Source: Candidatus Azobacteroides sp.
GTDB taxonomy: Bacteria > Bacteroidota > Bacteroidia > Bacteroidales > WRGA01
Assembly: GCA_009787405.1 (NCBI GenBank)
Contig: WRGA01000117.1
Location: forward strand, 1 to 63,548
Direction of reading: 5' to 3'
Length of the DNA: 63,548 bases
Under the pieces are notes generated by a model. That model ran no database searches. It was not told where the DNA came from and worked only from the letters and a program-made list of their open reading frames with translations. The translations under genes were made by a program, and so were the position numbers. Of this stretch, positions 18,038 through 27,698 are shown one piece after another. Every line of letters starts with the position of its first letter. Position 1 is the stretch's first letter.

Positions 18038-18499
18038 TTAAAGTATTTCAATGTCTTCTTTTTCCACTACACGTTCGCAGTAATGGCATTTAACGGCGAC
18101 GTTTTTTTTATCGGTCACATGAAACCGTGTTTCCATCGGTTCGTTGTTGGAAATGCAGTTCGGATTGGCGCATTTCACGGTGTTTACCAAAAGATCAGGT
18201 AAAGTTACCTGTTTTTTTTCAATGACTTCGTAATTCTGAATGATGTTCAATCTCACATTCGGCGCAATCAATGAAATGCGGTTGATTTCATATTCTTCGA
18301 AAAATTTGTCGGAAATTTTTATGATGCCTTTTTTCCCGATCCGTTCACTGTCCAAATTATTTCCGATCGTAATCCTCGACGTGGAGGTATGAAGATGCAG
18401 CAACGAAACCACTTTGAATAATTGTTCGGACGGAATATGATCGATCACCGTTCCGTTTTCCAACGCCACAACTTGCAGTTCTTTTTTTATTTCAGCCAT
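18038..18499 (-). CDS. pyrI: Aspartate carbamoyltransferase regulatory chain
   Basis: A 153-residue zinc protein that binds nucleotide effectors and assembles with PyrB into the allosteric pyrimidine-synthesis enzyme. The C-terminal zinc site is complete: C-x4-C in K-C-A-N-P-N-C near residue 110 and C-x2-C in K-C-H-Y-C near residue 138. Length matches E. coli PyrI (153 aa). It lies 55 nt downstream of pyrB in the same direction. Confidence 0.96.
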   Translation of the reverse strand: MAEIKKELQVVALENGTVIDHIPSEQLFKVVSLLHLHTSTSRITIGNNLDSERIGKKGIIKISDKFFEEYEINRISLIAPNVRLNIIQNYEVIEKKQVTLPDLLVNTVKCANPNCISNNEPMETRFHVTDKKNVAVKCHYCERVVEKEDIEIL

Positions 18500-18554
18500 A
18501 AAATATCCGATTTTACGATTTACGATTTATAATTTTCATGTTCTTTTATTTTAT

Positions 18555-19466
18555 TCAGTCAATATCCAACGCCGTGCAAATAATGGCTTCCCGGGTATAA
18601 AGTCCGTTTTTGGCCTGTTGAAAATAATAGGCTTTCGGGTTGTCGTCGACGTCATAAGAAATTTCATTGACGCGGGGAAGCGGATGCAACACGCGCAAAT
18701 TCGGTTTTGAATTTTCAAGCATTTTATTACGCAACGTGTAAACATTTTTCACTTTTTCATACTCCATCAGGTCGGTAAAACGTTCCTTTTGCACCCGTGT
18801 CATGTATAAAATGTCGCTCAAATTGATCACATCTTCCAAAAACTCGGAATATTCATGATACTCGATGCCGGAAGATTCACAGAATGTTTTGTAAGCATGC
18901 GGGATTTCCAATTCCTTGGGTGCAATAAAATGAAACACCGGATTGAAATGCGACATCGCCATCAACAAGGAATGGACCGTTCGTCCGTATTTCAAATCGC
19001 CCACCATGGTGATCTGCAAATTATTCAGGGTACCCTGCGTTTTGTAGATGGAATACAAATCGAGCATGGTTTGGGAAGGATGTTGGTTGCTTCCGTCGCC
19101 GGCATTGATGACGGGAACCGACGATACTTCCGATGCAAACCGTGCCGCGCCTTCAAAATGATGCCTCATGACAATCAGATCGGCATAATTGCTGACCATC
19201 ATGATGGTATCTTTCAGTGTTTCCCCTTTTACCGAACTGGAGGTGGAAGCATCCGAAAAGCCGATCACTCGCCCGCCCAACCGATTCACCGCCGTTTCGA
19301 AACTCAATCGCGTGCGGGTTGACGGTTCGAAAAATAATGTCGCAACGACTTTTCCCTCCAAAACCCGTTGGTTCGGATTGTTTTCAAACGTTTCGATTTT
19401 CTTCAATAGTTGTAAAATCTCATCTTTCGAATAATCTGTGATAGATACCAAGCTTTTATTTTTCAT
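18555..19466 (-). CDS. pyrB: Aspartate carbamoyltransferase catalytic chain
   Basis: A 303-residue cytosolic enzyme joining carbamoyl phosphate and aspartate, the committed step of pyrimidine synthesis. The carbamoyl-phosphate site F-E-P-S-T-R-T-R (near residue 50), the M-R-H segment and H-P-L-P-R near the C-terminus are present. It forms a pyrB-pyrI operon. A short hairpin (ATCCG 19486-19490 with CGGAT 19497-19501) precedes it, without other attenuator signs. Confidence 0.97.
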   Translation of the reverse strand: MKNKSLVSITDYSKDEILQLLKKIETFENNPNQRVLEGKVVATLFFEPSTRTRLSFETAVNRLGGRVIGFSDASTSSSVKGETLKDTIMMVSNYADLIVMRHHFEGAARFASEVSSVPVINAGDGSNQHPSQTMLDLYSIYKTQGTLNNLQITMVGDLKYGRTVHSLLMAMSHFNPVFHFIAPKELEIPHAYKTFCESSGIEYHEYSEFLEDVINLSDILYMTRVQKERFTDLMEYEKVKNVYTLRNKMLENSKPNLRVLHPLPRVNEISYDVDDNPKAYYFQQAKNGLYTREAIICTALDID

Positions 19467-19543
19467 GTGTCTGTTTTTGTCTTGATCCGCTGTTACGGAT
19501 TTGATGGATAAAGGTAAAAATAAAAATTTTATTTCCGTAATGG

Positions 19544-19572
19544 TTGTAAGAATTTTTTTCGATTTATATTTG
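19544..19572 (+). promoter_or_regulatory. Promoter of the GHL10 hydrolase gene
   Basis: TTG at 19544-19546 and TATATTTG at 19565-19572 are 18 nt apart, the same pair and spacing as upstream of gldF. The gene begins 32 nt after the -7 box. Confidence 0.6.
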
Positions 19573-19604
19573 TACCGATCGCTTCAAGCCTAAAAATAAA
19601 CACA

Positions 19605-21134
19605 ATGCATAAAATACGGTTATTACTTGTTCTTTCGACAAGTTGGCTTTTTTTCGTTTCCGGTCGTGCGGAACAGTATCCGAAGCGCGAGTTTAGGGGT
19701 GTTTGGGTACAAACGGTGAATCAAACGATATACAAAAACATGACCCCGGCTCAAATGCGCGGTTACTTTTTGTATATGCTCGATTGTTTTCAGCGGGCGA
19801 ATTTCAATGCCGTTATTTTCCAAATTCGTCCGCAGGCGGATGCTTTTTATCCTTCTTCTCTCGAACCGTGGAGCCGTTTTTTGACCGGTACGCAAGGAAA
19901 AGCGCCCGACCCGTATTGGGATCCGTTGGATTTTTTGATCAAGGAATGTCACAAACGAGGCATGGAATTTCATACCTGGCTGAATCCGTACCGGGTAACG
20001 GTCAGCGCAAACGAACAATTAGCCTCGTCGCATATTTATTATACTCATCCCGAATGGTTTGTCAAATATGACGGAAAAATCTATTTTGATCCCGGAATCC
20101 CCGCCTGTCGCCGTTTCATTTGCGATGTGGTGAGAGATATTGTCACTCGTTATGATGTGGATGCCATTCACATGGACGATTATTTTTACCCGTATCCCGT
20201 AGCGGGACAGTCTTTTCCCGATGGAAACAGCTTCAGGACTTACGGCGCCCGACAAGGATTTTATCCGAATGATTTGGGCGACTGGAGGCGGAATAATGTC
20301 AATGTGTTGATTCGGGAAATCAAAGAAACGATTATCGACACCGATAAAATCTGGGTACGGTTCGGAATCAGTCCGTTCGGTATCTACCGGAACAAAAAAA
20401 GCACTCCCGACGGTTCGGGAAGCGATACCGGCGGGTTACAGAATTACGATGATTTGTATGCCGATGTTTTGTTGTGGTCCCGGAGCGGGTGGATCGATTA
20501 CCTGATGCCGCAGATTTACTGGGAAATCGGGTATAAGACAGCCGATTATCAAACATTGATCAATTGGTGGAGCCGTTATGTGCAAAACGGACAATTGTAT
20601 ATCGGACAGGATATTGAACGAAGCATCAAAGCAAAGGATCTGAGCGATTCCCGAAAAAACCAGTTGACGAAAAAAATGGAATTGGAACGAAATCTTCCGA
20701 ATGTCGACGGCAATTGTTTTTGGTACGGAAGCAATATTATTGACAATTACGGCGGAATCACCGACAGTCTGACCAATCATTATCATAAATATCCGGCGCT
20801 GATTCCGCCGACCTCCCATGTCAATAAAAAGAAATTGCCCGACAAACCCCAAAGGATAGGCGTAGAAACTACTCCGGCCGGAATCAAACTGTATTGGGAA
20901 AGCAAAAATAAAAAAGAATATTTGGATAACCCCGCATATTACTGTATTTACGAGTTCGGCAAAAAAGAAAAAGTCGATTTGAACGATGCAAGCAAGATCG
21001 TAATAGTCACCTGCTCCACCGGGGTTATTTTTCCGTATGATTATGAAAAAGGAAAACGAAAGTTTGTCGTAACGTCGATAGACCGATTGCACAACGAGAG
21101 CAAAAAAGGAAAATCGAAAAATATTAAGTTTTGA
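19605..21134 (+). CDS. Exported glycosyl hydrolase-like 10 (GHL10) family protein
   Basis: A 509-residue secreted protein with a signal peptide (residues 1 to about 22). The catalytic TIM-barrel begins at E-F-R-G-V-W-V-Q-T-V and carries the motifs FNAVIFQIRPQADAFY and VDAIHMDDYFYPYP typical of GHL10 (formerly DUF187, YngK-like). Conserved acidic residues of the D-x-H-x-D-D motif are probably catalytic. A C-terminal domain from about residue 405 looks like a fibronectin-type III or carbohydrate-binding fold. Family members have been linked to peptidoglycan or cell-surface glycan turnover; the substrate here is unknown. Confidence 0.9.
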   Translation: MHKIRLLLVLSTSWLFFVSGRAEQYPKREFRGVWVQTVNQTIYKNMTPAQMRGYFLYMLDCFQRANFNAVIFQIRPQADAFYPSSLEPWSRFLTGTQGKAPDPYWDPLDFLIKECHKRGMEFHTWLNPYRVTVSANEQLASSHIYYTHPEWFVKYDGKIYFDPGIPACRRFICDVVRDIVTRYDVDAIHMDDYFYPYPVAGQSFPDGNSFRTYGARQGFYPNDLGDWRRNNVNVLIREIKETIIDTDKIWVRFGISPFGIYRNKKSTPDGSGSDTGGLQNYDDLYADVLLWSRSGWIDYLMPQIYWEIGYKTADYQTLINWWSRYVQNGQLYIGQDIERSIKAKDLSDSRKNQLTKKMELERNLPNVDGNCFWYGSNIIDNYGGITDSLTNHYHKYPALIPPTSHVNKKKLPDKPQRIGVETTPAGIKLYWESKNKKEYLDNPAYYCIYEFGKKEKVDLNDASKIVIVTCSTGVIFPYDYEKGKRKFVVTSIDRLHNESKKGKSKNIKF

Positions 21135-21309
21135 ATCTCCTTTTTGTAACTTTTACCGATGTAAAATCAGGAAAGTTCCGTTTTTTCCGGTTATTTTTGT
21201 ACCGCATGTTTTTACATGATATTCCCGAAAATTGATAATTGCAGACAAAACGAATCCGTTGTCAATTGTCAAACAATGTTTACCATCCGGCAATTATCAA
21301 CTGTCGATT

Positions 21310-22668
21310 ATGAAAAAGAATTATTTGTTGTTTTCTTTTACTTTTACCTTGATTGTCATACTTATTTTGTTCGTGGGTTATTTTTTCACTCCTGTTACAA
21401 TTGCCGGATTTACAATCAAAAAATGGGATATTTTATCGGATATCAGGCCGGAAAAAGAAATCTCCGCCGTTTCCGGAAACGAACAAAAAACATTGCCGGA
21501 AGCAACAGAGGAACCTTGTCCGCAAAATATCACCTGTATTGAAGAATTTACCTCCGATGATTCGGCCATGAAGCATTTTTATGAAATACTCGACAGTATT
21601 TCCCGGCTTGACCGGCCTGTAAGAATCGGCTTTTTCGGAGATTCTTTCATCGAAGGAGATATTTTGACCTGCGACATTCGGGAACAACTGCAAAAAATGT
21701 ACGGCGGATGCGGTGTCGGCTATGTTCCGATCACTTCGGCAACCGCGGGATTCAGAAGAACTGTGGTGCACGGATTTCAAAATTTTGAAACGGTGTCGCT
21801 GCTTAATTCTAACTTCGATTTGGGAATCGCAGGATTCCGATTCAAAGCGAAAGAAGGCGCCTACGTTTTTTACAGAGGGGTCGATAAACCCCGGTTAAAT
21901 TATTTTCAAACGGTACGGCTGTTATATCAAGGCGGGAAATACATCTTTTCCTCTTACAGCATCAATAATCAGAAAGGAATTGTCCCGTTGTCGCCGGACA
22001 CAAGTCCGGGTATTCATTGCATTAATATCCGGAACGATTCTATTCGAAGCATTGCGTTTTCATTTTCACCCGGAATGGTCGTTTATGGTGTTTATTTGGA
22101 TTGCGACAAGGGAATCGCCGTCGATAATTTTTCGATGAGAGGACATTCGGGATTGAATCTGAGGAACATTTCCGAATCGAATCTGCGTCAAACGGACGAT
22201 TTGTTGCCTTACGATTTGATCGTGCTGCAATACGGATTGAATACCGCCGGCACAAATACCGTCAACTACGAAGGATATAAAAAAGAAATGTCGGCGAATG
22301 TCGCCCATATCAAAAAATCCTTTCCCGAAGCGAGCATTATTTTGATGGGGGTGGGAGATCGGAGTACCCGCAAAGAAGGAGAATATGTCACCATGCCGGG
22401 AATTTTGAATTTGATTCCCGTGCAACAGAAAATCGCCGAGGGGTCTCAAATCGCTTTTTGGAATACGTGTAATGCCATGGGCGGAGAAAACAGCATGCCC
22501 CGTTTTGTTGCCGCACAACCGCCGTTGGCTGCCAAAGATTATACCCATTTGTCTTTCGACGGCGGAAAAGTCATCGCCACTCAATTTGTCAATGCGTTGA
22601 TTTACGGGAAAAAACAATATGACAAGAAGAAAGCGCACAGTACACGAAACGTGCCGGAAAACAAATAA
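21310..22668 (+). CDS. Membrane-anchored SGNH/GDSL hydrolase, partner of an MBOAT acyltransferase
   Basis: A 452-residue protein with one N-terminal helix (about residues 6-28) acting as anchor or signal. The SGNH pattern is complete: G110-D111-S112 in block I (FFGDSFIEGD), Gly and Asn of LQYGLN near residue 308, and D410-x-x-H413 in DYTHLS. Such enzymes hydrolyse or transfer acyl esters on glycans in the periplasm. I place the start at 21310, directly before the basic and hydrophobic N-terminus; an upstream TTG at 21232 would add 26 non-signal-like residues. The MBOAT gene starts 70 nt downstream, so the pair likely performs O-acylation of a surface polymer, like PatA/PatB or AlgI/AlgX systems. 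Confidence 0.82.
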   Translation: MKKNYLLFSFTFTLIVILILFVGYFFTPVTIAGFTIKKWDILSDIRPEKEISAVSGNEQKTLPEATEEPCPQNITCIEEFTSDDSAMKHFYEILDSISRLDRPVRIGFFGDSFIEGDILTCDIREQLQKMYGGCGVGYVPITSATAGFRRTVVHGFQNFETVSLLNSNFDLGIAGFRFKAKEGAYVFYRGVDKPRLNYFQTVRLLYQGGKYIFSSYSINNQKGIVPLSPDTSPGIHCINIRNDSIRSIAFSFSPGMVVYGVYLDCDKGIAVDNFSMRGHSGLNLRNISESNLRQTDDLLPYDLIVLQYGLNTAGTNTVNYEGYKKEMSANVAHIKKSFPEASIILMGVGDRSTRKEGEYVTMPGILNLIPVQQKIAEGSQIAFWNTCNAMGGENSMPRFVAAQPPLAAKDYTHLSFDGGKVIATQFVNALIYGKKQYDKKKAHSTRNVPENK

Positions 22669-22737
22669 ACGGGATATGACGGCATTTGTTTTAATAAGAA
22701 GAGTTGCAGGAAGATTTATTGTTTCAAGCATTGATTA

Positions 22738-24240
22738 ATGGATATAAGTTCTGTCTTTCACATAGATGCGGATAAACTTTTCGAAGTTTTGACTTACAGT
22801 CGACAGGCTCCTCTCATTTTCAGCAGCGGATTGTTTCTGTTTCTGTTTTTGTTTTTCAGCCTCGGATATTATTTTTTACGGAATACCGCCGTTTTTCGCT
22901 GCTTTTATACGATTTTGTTTTCCTGTTATTTTTATTACAAAACAAGCGGATGGTTTGTTTTCCTTTTGCTGCTCGTTTCCGCTTCGGATTACCTGCTGGC
23001 TTACAGGATTCATACTTCGAAAGTCCGGTCGGAGCGGTTGACTACGCTGATCATCAGTATTGTCATCAATTTGGGATTGTTATGTTATTTCAAATATACC
23101 GATTTTTTCCGCCAAATGATTGCCGATCTGACCGATCAACCGTTTCACCCGTTAAATATTTTTCTTCCGGTGGGAATTTCCTTTTTCACTTTTCAATCGC
23201 TCAGTTATACCATCGATATTTACCGCAAGCAATTGCGCCCGTTGAGAAATTTGTATGATTATACTTTTTTCGTGACTTTTTTCCCGCAATTGGTCGCTGG
23301 GCCGATTGTTCGCGCAAGAGATTTCATCCCGCAGATGCAGGAAAAGATTTTTATTTCAAAAGAAATGTTCGGAACGGGTATATTCCTCATTATGGCGGGA
23401 TTATTCAAAAAAGCCGTTATTTCTGATTATATCAGCGTTAATTTCGTGGAGCGGATTTTTGACGAACCGACGTTGTATTCCGGACTTGAAAATTTGTTCG
23501 GTGTTTACGGATATGCATTGCAGATTTATTGCGATTTTTCGGGATATTCCGATATGGCGATCGGATTGGCGTTGCTGCTCGGATTTAAATTCAAGATGAA
23601 TTTCGATTCGCCGTACAAATCGGCGACCGTCACCGAATTTTGGAGGCGTTGGCACATTTCTTTATCCGCCTGGTTGCGGGATTATCTTTACATTCCTTTG
23701 GGCGGAAACCGGAAAGGAAAAGTCAGGATGTATATCAATTTATTTCTGACCATGCTTTTGGGCGGATTATGGCACGGCGCTTCTCTGCAATTTTTATTTT
23801 GGGGCACTTTTCACAGCCTTGCGCTGATCATCCATAAAATTTACCGGACGATCGTTCCGAAGGCTCAAAATCTCGGACAAAACATGCACCCCGCCGTCCG
23901 GATTCTCGGAATTTTGTTTACCTTCCATCTCGTATGTTTCGGGTGGGTTTTCTTCCGGGCCGAAACGTTTCACAAGGCAATCGAGATGCTGACGCATATT
24001 TGGTCGAACTTTCATCCCGAATTACTGATCGATTTTATTGTCGGATATAAATACGTTTGCCTGTTGATGCTGCTCGGATTTGTTTTGCATTTTGTTCCCA
24101 AGCGCATCGAAAACAAAGTCCGCACGCTGATGATAAAAACCCCGGTATGGGCTCAAGCGTTACTCATGGCACTTTTGATTATTTTCGTGATGCAGATTAA
24201 ATCGTCGGAAGTGCAGCCGTTCATTTATTTTCAGTTTTGA
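22738..24240 (+). CDS. MBOAT-family membrane O-acyltransferase (AlgI-like)
   Basis: A 500-residue inner-membrane protein with about 11 helices. The MBOAT hallmarks are present: F-W-R-R-W-H-I-S with H306, and the catalytic H346 in G-G-L-W-H-G-A. It would move acyl, usually acetyl, groups across the membrane for transfer to a periplasmic or surface glycan. The SGNH protein upstream is the expected periplasmic partner. The target polymer (peptidoglycan, capsule, O-antigen or another) cannot be read from the sequence; no polysaccharide synthesis genes flank the pair. Confidence 0.93.
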   Translation: MDISSVFHIDADKLFEVLTYSRQAPLIFSSGLFLFLFLFFSLGYYFLRNTAVFRCFYTILFSCYFYYKTSGWFVFLLLLVSASDYLLAYRIHTSKVRSERLTTLIISIVINLGLLCYFKYTDFFRQMIADLTDQPFHPLNIFLPVGISFFTFQSLSYTIDIYRKQLRPLRNLYDYTFFVTFFPQLVAGPIVRARDFIPQMQEKIFISKEMFGTGIFLIMAGLFKKAVISDYISVNFVERIFDEPTLYSGLENLFGVYGYALQIYCDFSGYSDMAIGLALLLGFKFKMNFDSPYKSATVTEFWRRWHISLSAWLRDYLYIPLGGNRKGKVRMYINLFLTMLLGGLWHGASLQFLFWGTFHSLALIIHKIYRTIVPKAQNLGQNMHPAVRILGILFTFHLVCFGWVFFRAETFHKAIEMLTHIWSNFHPELLIDFIVGYKYVCLLMLLGFVLHFVPKRIENKVRTLMIKTPVWAQALLMALLIIFVMQIKSSEVQPFIYFQF

Positions 24241-24291
24241 AATCGGATGCGGTTGTTGTCCGGGAATATGAAAAATCATTGATATAATGAT

Positions 24292-24299
24292 TATCTTTG
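24292..24299 (+). promoter_or_regulatory. Candidate -7 box upstream of the YfhO-type gene
   Basis: TATCTTTG matches TAnnTTTG and lies 91 nt before the start at 24390. No TTTG or TTG is seen at the proper distance upstream, so this is a weak call. Confidence 0.3.
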
Positions 24300-24325
24300 T
24301 CGCCATTCAAAACAAAGATAGACTT

Positions 24326-24353
24326 TAAATTCTGCCGATATAAGTACCCGGAA
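24326..24353. repeat. Fragment related to the 74-nt dispersed repeat
   Basis: AAATTCTGCCG, as near the end of copy A, is followed directly by ATAAGTACCCGG, which is the reverse complement of the final CCGGGTACTTAT of both full copies. This looks like a rearranged end of the element, in the leader of the YfhO-type gene. Confidence 0.5.
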
Positions 24354-24389
24354 GAACCGGTTTTTACGACATACTCTTAATAAACTCTG

Positions 24390-26930
24390 ATGAATAAAGA
24401 TTTTTGGAAGAAAATATTGCCTTACGTCGTTTGCGTGGCAATTTTTGCGGTGATTTCCGTCGGGTATTTCACGCCCGATATTTTTGAGGGAAAAGTGCTG
24501 TTTCAACACGATACAAGGCAGGGAATTGCCAATGGCGAAGAGATCGGAGATTTTTATAAGAAAACGGGAGAACATTCCCGATGGACAAATGCTCTTTTCA
24601 GCGGAATGCCCACTTTCCAAATTGCTCCCGGATACGAATCTTCCTCGCTGTTTCGGAAAATAGAAAAATTATATCGCTTGTTTCTGCCTTCTCCGGCATT
24701 CCTTATTTTCATCATGCTGCTGGGATTTTTTATCCTGTTGAAGGCTCTCGATATTCGAACGTCGTTAGCCGCGTTGGGGGCTGTTCTTTATGCTTTTTCC
24801 TCTTATTTTTTCATTATTATTTCGGCCGGTCATATCTGGAAGTTTACCACATTGGCTTACATTCCGCCCACCATCGGGGGAATTATCCTAATTTATAAAG
24901 GACGGTATTGGTCGGGAGGAATTGTGACGGCGTTGTTTGCGGCGTTGCAAATTTCGTCGAATCACATGCAAATGTCTTATTATTTCGGATTTGTGGTGTT
25001 CGCCTTTCTGACAGTATTTTTTATTGATGCCTTCAAGAAAAAAGAATGGTCGAAGTTTATCAGATCAACGGCTGTATTGATGGCTGCCGGAACCGTTGCT
25101 GTATGCATCAATATTTCCAATCTGTATCAAACTTACGAATACAGCAAGCAGACCATCCGCGGAAAATCGGAATTGACGCATAATATCAAAAATCAGACAT
25201 CAAGCGGATTGGAACGCGATTATATCGTTCAGTGGAGTTACGGCATCGGAGAAACATGGAGTTTGTTGATTCCGAATGTGAAAGGAGGAGCTTCCGGCGC
25301 TTTGGGATATTCTCCCGATAAAAATACGGGGGAATGGAAACGGGACAAGTTTAAAAATAAAGAGGCCTTTGACAAAATCAATTCGAATTATCGGGAAACC
25401 ATCGCCCAACAAAGTTCGTACTGGGGTGACCAACCCGGAACTTCGGGCCCCGTTTATATCGGCGCTTTTGTGTTTGCGTTGTTTGTTTTGGGGCTGTTTA
25501 TCGTCAAAGGAAATATAAAATGGGCATTGCTTATCCTGACGGTTTTATCGATATTATTGTCATGGGGAAAGAATTTCATGCCGTTTACCGATTTCTTCCT
25601 CGACTATCTCCCTATGTACAATAAATTCAGGGCGGTATCTTCCACGCTGGTGATTGCGGAATTTACGATCCCGTTGCTTGCAATCTTGGCCTTGAAAGAA
25701 ATGATAGAGCATCCGGCTGTCTTCAAAGAAAAGAAAAAACTGTTTTGGACCGGCATCGGAATGGTCGTCGGAATCACTTTTTTATTTGCTTTGTTTCCCG
25801 ACGCATTTTTTGATTTCCTCAGTACAAAGGAAAAAGAAGCTTTTCTGCCTCAGGCCAAAGCCGATCCGCAAGCCGCAATTATTATTCAAGGATTGCAGGA
25901 TGTCAGAATAAGCATATTCCGTTCCGACGCATGGAGAAGTTTTTTGATCATTCTCATCGGATCGGCATTTTTACTTGCATTTGCCTCTAAAAAAATTTCG
26001 GCGACTGCTTTGGTGGTTTGTTTGGCGGTATTATGCTTTTTCGACATGGCTTCCGTCAATAAACGTTATTTGAGCGGCAATAATTTTGTTGTCCGGAAAG
26101 AAACGAAGGAACCTTACCCTGAAACGGATGCCGATAAAATCATTTTGCAGGATCCGACGCTTTATTATCGTGTTTTGAACGGCTCTGTCGATTCGTTCAA
26201 CGATGCGGGCACTTCGTATCGTCATAAATCGATCGGAGGATATCATGCCGCAAAACTTCGCCGCTATCAGGATTTGATCGAGCATCAACTGACAAAAGAA
26301 ATCACCCGGAATATTTATGCGGGATTAAAAGGCGCTCAAACGCCGGATGATGTAATGCCGTTTTTAGCCGAATGCAACAATCTGAATATGTTGAACATGC
26401 GTTATTTTATTTACAATCCGGGACAACCGCCGTTGAAAAATCCCTATGCTTGCGGAAACGCTTGGTTTGTCGATGAAATCAAGCAGGTGAACAACGCCGA
26501 TGAAGAAATGGCTGCATTAGACAATTTCAATCCGTTGAAAACAGTGATTGTGGACAAACGTTTTGCCGCTGATTTGCCGAAAATGCCGATCACGCCCAAA
26601 GACAGTTTATCCTCGATTGTTTTGACGGCTTATGCTCCCAATAAATTGACGTTTAAGACACAAACTTCAAAAAACGAATTGGCCGTATTTTCGGATATTT
26701 ATTATCCCGGATGGAAAGCCGTGATCGACGGAAAAGAAGTTCCGATCGTTCGGGCCGACTATGTCTTGAGGGCGCTTCCGGTTCCTTCGGGAAATCATAC
26801 CGTCGAATTTACGTTTGACCCCCAATCGGTACATACTACGGAAGCCATAGCCTACACGGCCATTATTTTGCTGCTGCTCGGAAGTATCGGATTCATCGGA
26901 TTCAAAGTCTATAAGTATGTTGGAAAATAA
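24390..26930 (+). CDS. YfhO-family polytopic membrane protein
   Basis: An 846-residue protein with roughly a dozen membrane helices and a large C-terminal soluble domain (about residues 560-810) before a last helix. It matches the YfhO family (PF09586), thought to be GT-C-fold glycosyltransferases that add sugars to surface polymers outside the membrane; YfhO of Gram-positives glycosylates teichoic acids. The first loop after helix 1 carries F-Q-H-D-T-R-Q-G, which may supply the catalytic acid. Together with the SGNH and MBOAT genes just upstream it suggests a surface-glycan modification neighbourhood, but the acceptor is unknown. Its 3' end overlaps the convergent gene by 22 nt. Confidence 0.85.
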   Translation: MNKDFWKKILPYVVCVAIFAVISVGYFTPDIFEGKVLFQHDTRQGIANGEEIGDFYKKTGEHSRWTNALFSGMPTFQIAPGYESSSLFRKIEKLYRLFLPSPAFLIFIMLLGFFILLKALDIRTSLAALGAVLYAFSSYFFIIISAGHIWKFTTLAYIPPTIGGIILIYKGRYWSGGIVTALFAALQISSNHMQMSYYFGFVVFAFLTVFFIDAFKKKEWSKFIRSTAVLMAAGTVAVCINISNLYQTYEYSKQTIRGKSELTHNIKNQTSSGLERDYIVQWSYGIGETWSLLIPNVKGGASGALGYSPDKNTGEWKRDKFKNKEAFDKINSNYRETIAQQSSYWGDQPGTSGPVYIGAFVFALFVLGLFIVKGNIKWALLILTVLSILLSWGKNFMPFTDFFLDYLPMYNKFRAVSSTLVIAEFTIPLLAILALKEMIEHPAVFKEKKKLFWTGIGMVVGITFLFALFPDAFFDFLSTKEKEAFLPQAKADPQAAIIIQGLQDVRISIFRSDAWRSFLIILIGSAFLLAFASKKISATALVVCLAVLCFFDMASVNKRYLSGNNFVVRKETKEPYPETDADKIILQDPTLYYRVLNGSVDSFNDAGTSYRHKSIGGYHAAKLRRYQDLIEHQLTKEITRNIYAGLKGAQTPDDVMPFLAECNNLNMLNMRYFIYNPGQPPLKNPYACGNAWFVDEIKQVNNADEEMAALDNFNPLKTVIVDKRFAADLPKMPITPKDSLSSIVLTAYAPNKLTFKTQTSKNELAVFSDIYYPGWKAVIDGKEVPIVRADYVLRALPVPSGNHTVEFTFDPQSVHTTEAIAYTAIILLLLGSIGFIGFKVYKYVGK

Positions 26931-27574
26931 TCACGATCAACAGTTAATTTCAGGAGCGTTTGGAGTTCCCGTTTTTCGAAAAGGAAGAAAGCGCCGCATT
27001 TCAAGCTGCCGTTGAAATGAATCGGGAGATCGATATAAACAACATTTTGAAAAGGATCGTGCCGCCGTTGTTTTTTGTCTCTTCCGACGCGGGCGCGGTA
27101 GGTATCGGTAAAAAGATTGACGGCATAATGAAAGTTATGATGGATCGAAATCAATAAATCAATGCCTTCTTTAATATCCAGCGTGATGTTATAAATGACC
27201 GAGGCTCCCGTTAATTGTTCTTTCACGAATTTATTAAAAAACAAATCTCTCACCAAAGACGGATAAGTACGAAAAACACGCGCTTTCAGTCCGAGAAGAA
27301 TATCCCTGCCGAATCGTTTTTCCCGGAAAAAATCCGCATGATCCGCGACATAATTTTCAAAAAAATGCTCTTGAGTCGGAATCCGATGATTTTGGATGAT
27401 CTCCTTATAAAAAGTAACCGCAAATACCGGAAATTCGATGTGCCATTCCACATCCGGATGTTTTTCGACCGGAAACGAAAGGGTATAATTTGAAATGATC
27501 GTTTTGATTTCTTCCGAGGTCAAAGGGATCATTTCCAATAAATCGGGATAATTTTTCGGGTTGAATAATTTCAT
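26909..27574 (-). CDS. Conserved protein of unknown function
   Basis: A 221-residue soluble protein with no signal or membrane segments. I do not recognise the family. A central segment (S-V-I-Y-N-I-T-L-D-I-K-E-G-I-D-L-L-I-S-I) followed by a strand and a basic helix (RARVGRDKKQRR) is reminiscent of PD-(D/E)xK-like folds, where a D-x-x-x-G-I-D pattern sits in the core, but the K of the active site is not evident. It is convergent with the YfhO-type gene. Likely a real gene given its length and regular codon use. Confidence 0.55.
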   Translation of the reverse strand: MKLFNPKNYPDLLEMIPLTSEEIKTIISNYTLSFPVEKHPDVEWHIEFPVFAVTFYKEIIQNHRIPTQEHFFENYVADHADFFREKRFGRDILLGLKARVFRTYPSLVRDLFFNKFVKEQLTGASVIYNITLDIKEGIDLLISIHHNFHYAVNLFTDTYRARVGRDKKQRRHDPFQNVVYIDLPIHFNGSLKCGAFFLFEKRELQTLLKLTVDRDYFPTYL

Positions 27575-27698
27575 GGGTCAAAAATCATTATCCGACAAAA
27601 ATACGGGATAACCCTCAAAAAAAAATCATTCGGACAATTCAATGATTGAACTGTAAATACCTGTTTTTAAACATGCCGATTAAAAATACTTCGGTATA

